Shown piece by piece: positions 13,835 through 14,945 of a stretch of 14,945 bases of DNA. This DNA is from Streptomyces albus subsp. albus (GTDB lineage Bacteria > Actinomycetota > Actinomycetes > Streptomycetales > Streptomycetaceae), in assembly GCF_000725885.1 (NCBI RefSeq), contig NZ_JODR01000051.1:1-14945 (forward strand). The letters are read 5' to 3'. Under the pieces are notes generated by a model, which ran no database searches, was not told the DNA's origin, and saw nothing but the letters and a program-made list of their open reading frames with translations. The first letter of the stretch is position 1. Every line of letters starts with the position of its first letter. The translations under genes were made by a program, and so were the position numbers.

Positions 13835-14945
13835 ATGGCACGCGCTGTCGGAATCGACCTGGGGACGACCAACTCGGTCGTCAGCGTCCTGGAAGGCGGC
13901 GACCCCACGGTCGTCGCCAACGCGGAGGGCGCCAGGACGACGCCCTCGGTGGTGGCCTTCGCCAAGGGTGGCGAGGTGCTGACCGGCGAGGTCGCCAAAC
14001 GCCAGGCGGTCACCAACGTCGAACGCACGGTGCGCTCCGTCAAGCGCCACATGGGGGAGGCCAACTGGCGCTTCCCGTCCTCCGGCAGTATCGACGGCAA
14101 ATCGTTCACCGCCCAGGAGATCTCCGCCCGCGTCCTGCAGAAGCTCAAACGGGACGCCGAGACCTACCTGGGCCAGGACGTGACGGACGCCGTCATCACC
14201 GTTCCGGCGTACTTCAACGACGCACAGCGCCAGGCCACCAAGGAGGCCGGCGAGATCGCCGGCCTCAACGTGCTGCGCATCATCAACGAACCCACCGCAG
14301 CCGCGCTGGCGTACGGGCTCGACAAGGAGGAGGAACACACCGTCCTGGTCTTCGACCTGGGAGGCGGCACGTTCGACGTCTCGCTGCTGGAGATCGGCGA
14401 GGGCGTGCTGGAGGTGAAGGCCACCGCCGGCGACACCCGTCTGGGCGGTGATGACTGGGACCAGCGCATCGTCGACTACCTGGTCAAGCAGTTCCAGTCC
14501 GGTCACGGTGTGGACCTGTCCAAGGACAAGATGGCCGTCCAGCGGCTGCGCGAGGCCGCGGAGAAGGCGAAGATCGAGCTGTCCTCGTCCACCGAGACGA
14601 CGGTCAATCTGCCGTACGTCACCGCGACCGCGGAAGGCCCGCTGCACCTGGAGGAGAAGCTCACCAGGACGCAGTTCCAGCAGCTGACCGAAGACCTGCT
14701 GGAGCGCTGCAAGACGCCCTTCCACCAGGCGGTGGACGACGCGGGCGTCGCTCTGTCGGACATCGACCACGTCATCCTGGTGGGCGGCTCGACCCGCATG
14801 CCCGCCGTCACCGAACTGGTGCGGGAGCTGACCGGCCGCGACCCGCACAAGGGTGTGAACCCGGACGAGGTCGTGGCCATCGGTGCCAGCCTCCAGGCGG
14901 GTGTGCTCAAGGGTGAGGTCAAGGACGTCCTGCTGCTGGACGTGA
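13835..14945 (+). CDS. dnaK: DnaK (Hsp70) chaperone, 3' end outside the window
   Basis: An ATP-driven chaperone of the DnaK type; 370 codons are visible, most of the ATPase domain, of an expected 610-650. Motifs are [11 protein letters not shown] (6-16), the phosphate-binding lysine in RSVKRHM (K70), [19 protein letters not shown] (121-139), [22 protein letters not shown] (173-183) and [10 protein letters not shown] (314-323). A strong GAGGAGG site (13822-13828) lies six bases before the ATG. The gene follows the diiron protein by 47 nt. No HAIR (HspR) or CIRCE (HrcA) element is visible in that gap, unlike the usual actinomycete dnaK-grpE-dnaJ-hspR operon. It is therefore probably an extra dnaK paralogue expressed with the diiron gene; what follows it is not visible. 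The N-terminal half has no missing residues apart from small loop differences near 76-90. Confidence 0.95.
   Translation, partial: MARAVGIDLGTTNSVVSVLEGGDPTVVANAEGARTTPSVVAFAKGGEVLTGEVAKRQAVTNVERTVRSVKRHMGEANWRFPSSGSIDGKSFTAQEISARVLQKLKRDAETYLGQDVTDAVITVPAYFNDAQRQATKEAGEIAGLNVLRIINEPTAAALAYGLDKEEEHTVLVFDLGGGTFDVSLLEIGEGVLEVKATAGDTRLGGDDWDQRIVDYLVKQFQSGHGVDLSKDKMAVQRLREAAEKAKIELSSSTETTVNLPYVTATAEGPLHLEEKLTRTQFQQLTEDLLERCKTPFHQAVDDAGVALSDIDHVILVGGSTRMPAVTELVRELTGRDPHKGVNPDEVVAIGASLQAGVLKGEVKDVLLLDV

Noticed and set aside
12495..13841. 448-residue minus-strand frame antisense to the second diiron gene
   Set aside because: The plus-strand frame has a complete diiron ligand set and a good ribosome site. 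The antisense product is Val/Leu/Gly/His-rich without motifs.
13781..14848. 355-residue minus-strand frame antisense to dnaK
   Set aside because: DnaK on the plus strand is unmistakable; long antisense frames are usual for GC-rich dnaK genes.
1..14945. tRNA, rRNA, insertion sequence or prophage attachment site
   Set aside because: I saw no cloverleaf with a T-loop consensus, no rRNA core sequence, no transposase or integrase, and no paired terminal repeats with target duplications.

Overview
The window is very GC-rich, codons in the real genes end almost always in G or C, and several gene families are typical of actinomycetes (a conservon-type sensor kinase with its Roadblock partner, an actinobacterial-type DnaK, a [2Fe-2S] SoxR). 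A Streptomyces or close relative is the most likely source. This is inferred from composition and gene content, not from a database match.

Layout. Positions 1-687 hold no convincing gene; they carry a tandem repeat with a period of about 101 nt and then a more degenerate repeat of about 40 nt. Next, on the minus strand, is a two-gene conservon fragment: cvnA (sensor histidine kinase, 1458-4580) overlapping cvnB (Roadblock/LC7, 688-1461) by four bases. The usual cvnC (DUF742) and cvnD (GTPase) do not follow within the window. A 515-nt divergent spacer separates cvnA from a plus-strand PP2C-type phosphatase (5096-5923). A 471-nt convergent spacer with a 15-nt-period repeat array follows. The minus strand then carries a secreted coiled-coil NlpC/P60 hydrolase (6395-7609), a kinase-fold protein with altered catalytic residues (8119-9021), a small coupled protein of unknown function (9168-9449), and soxR with a long extra C-terminal tail (9453-10289).

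The last third looks like one functional module. It contains a TetR regulator (10422-11183, minus), an AurF-like diiron oxygenase (11551-12498, minus), a divergently transcribed second diiron ferritin/R2-like protein (12678-13787, plus), and a DnaK gene that runs off the window (13835 onward, plus), probably cotranscribed with the second diiron protein. The divergent spacer holds a good promoter for the AurF-like gene with an inverted repeat inside its -35/-10 spacer. It also holds a pair of related sequences in inverted orientation, one near each gene, and a similar core lies at the start of the tetR gene. Together these suggest that the TetR protein controls both diiron genes and itself. The pairing of two different diiron enzymes with a dedicated Hsp70 chaperone is the best candidate here for an undescribed system; its substrate cannot be read from the sequence.

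A second theme is repeat expansion. Short repeats lie between genes and also inside proteins (a 114-residue insertion in CvnB, the tail of SoxR, the tail of CvnA).
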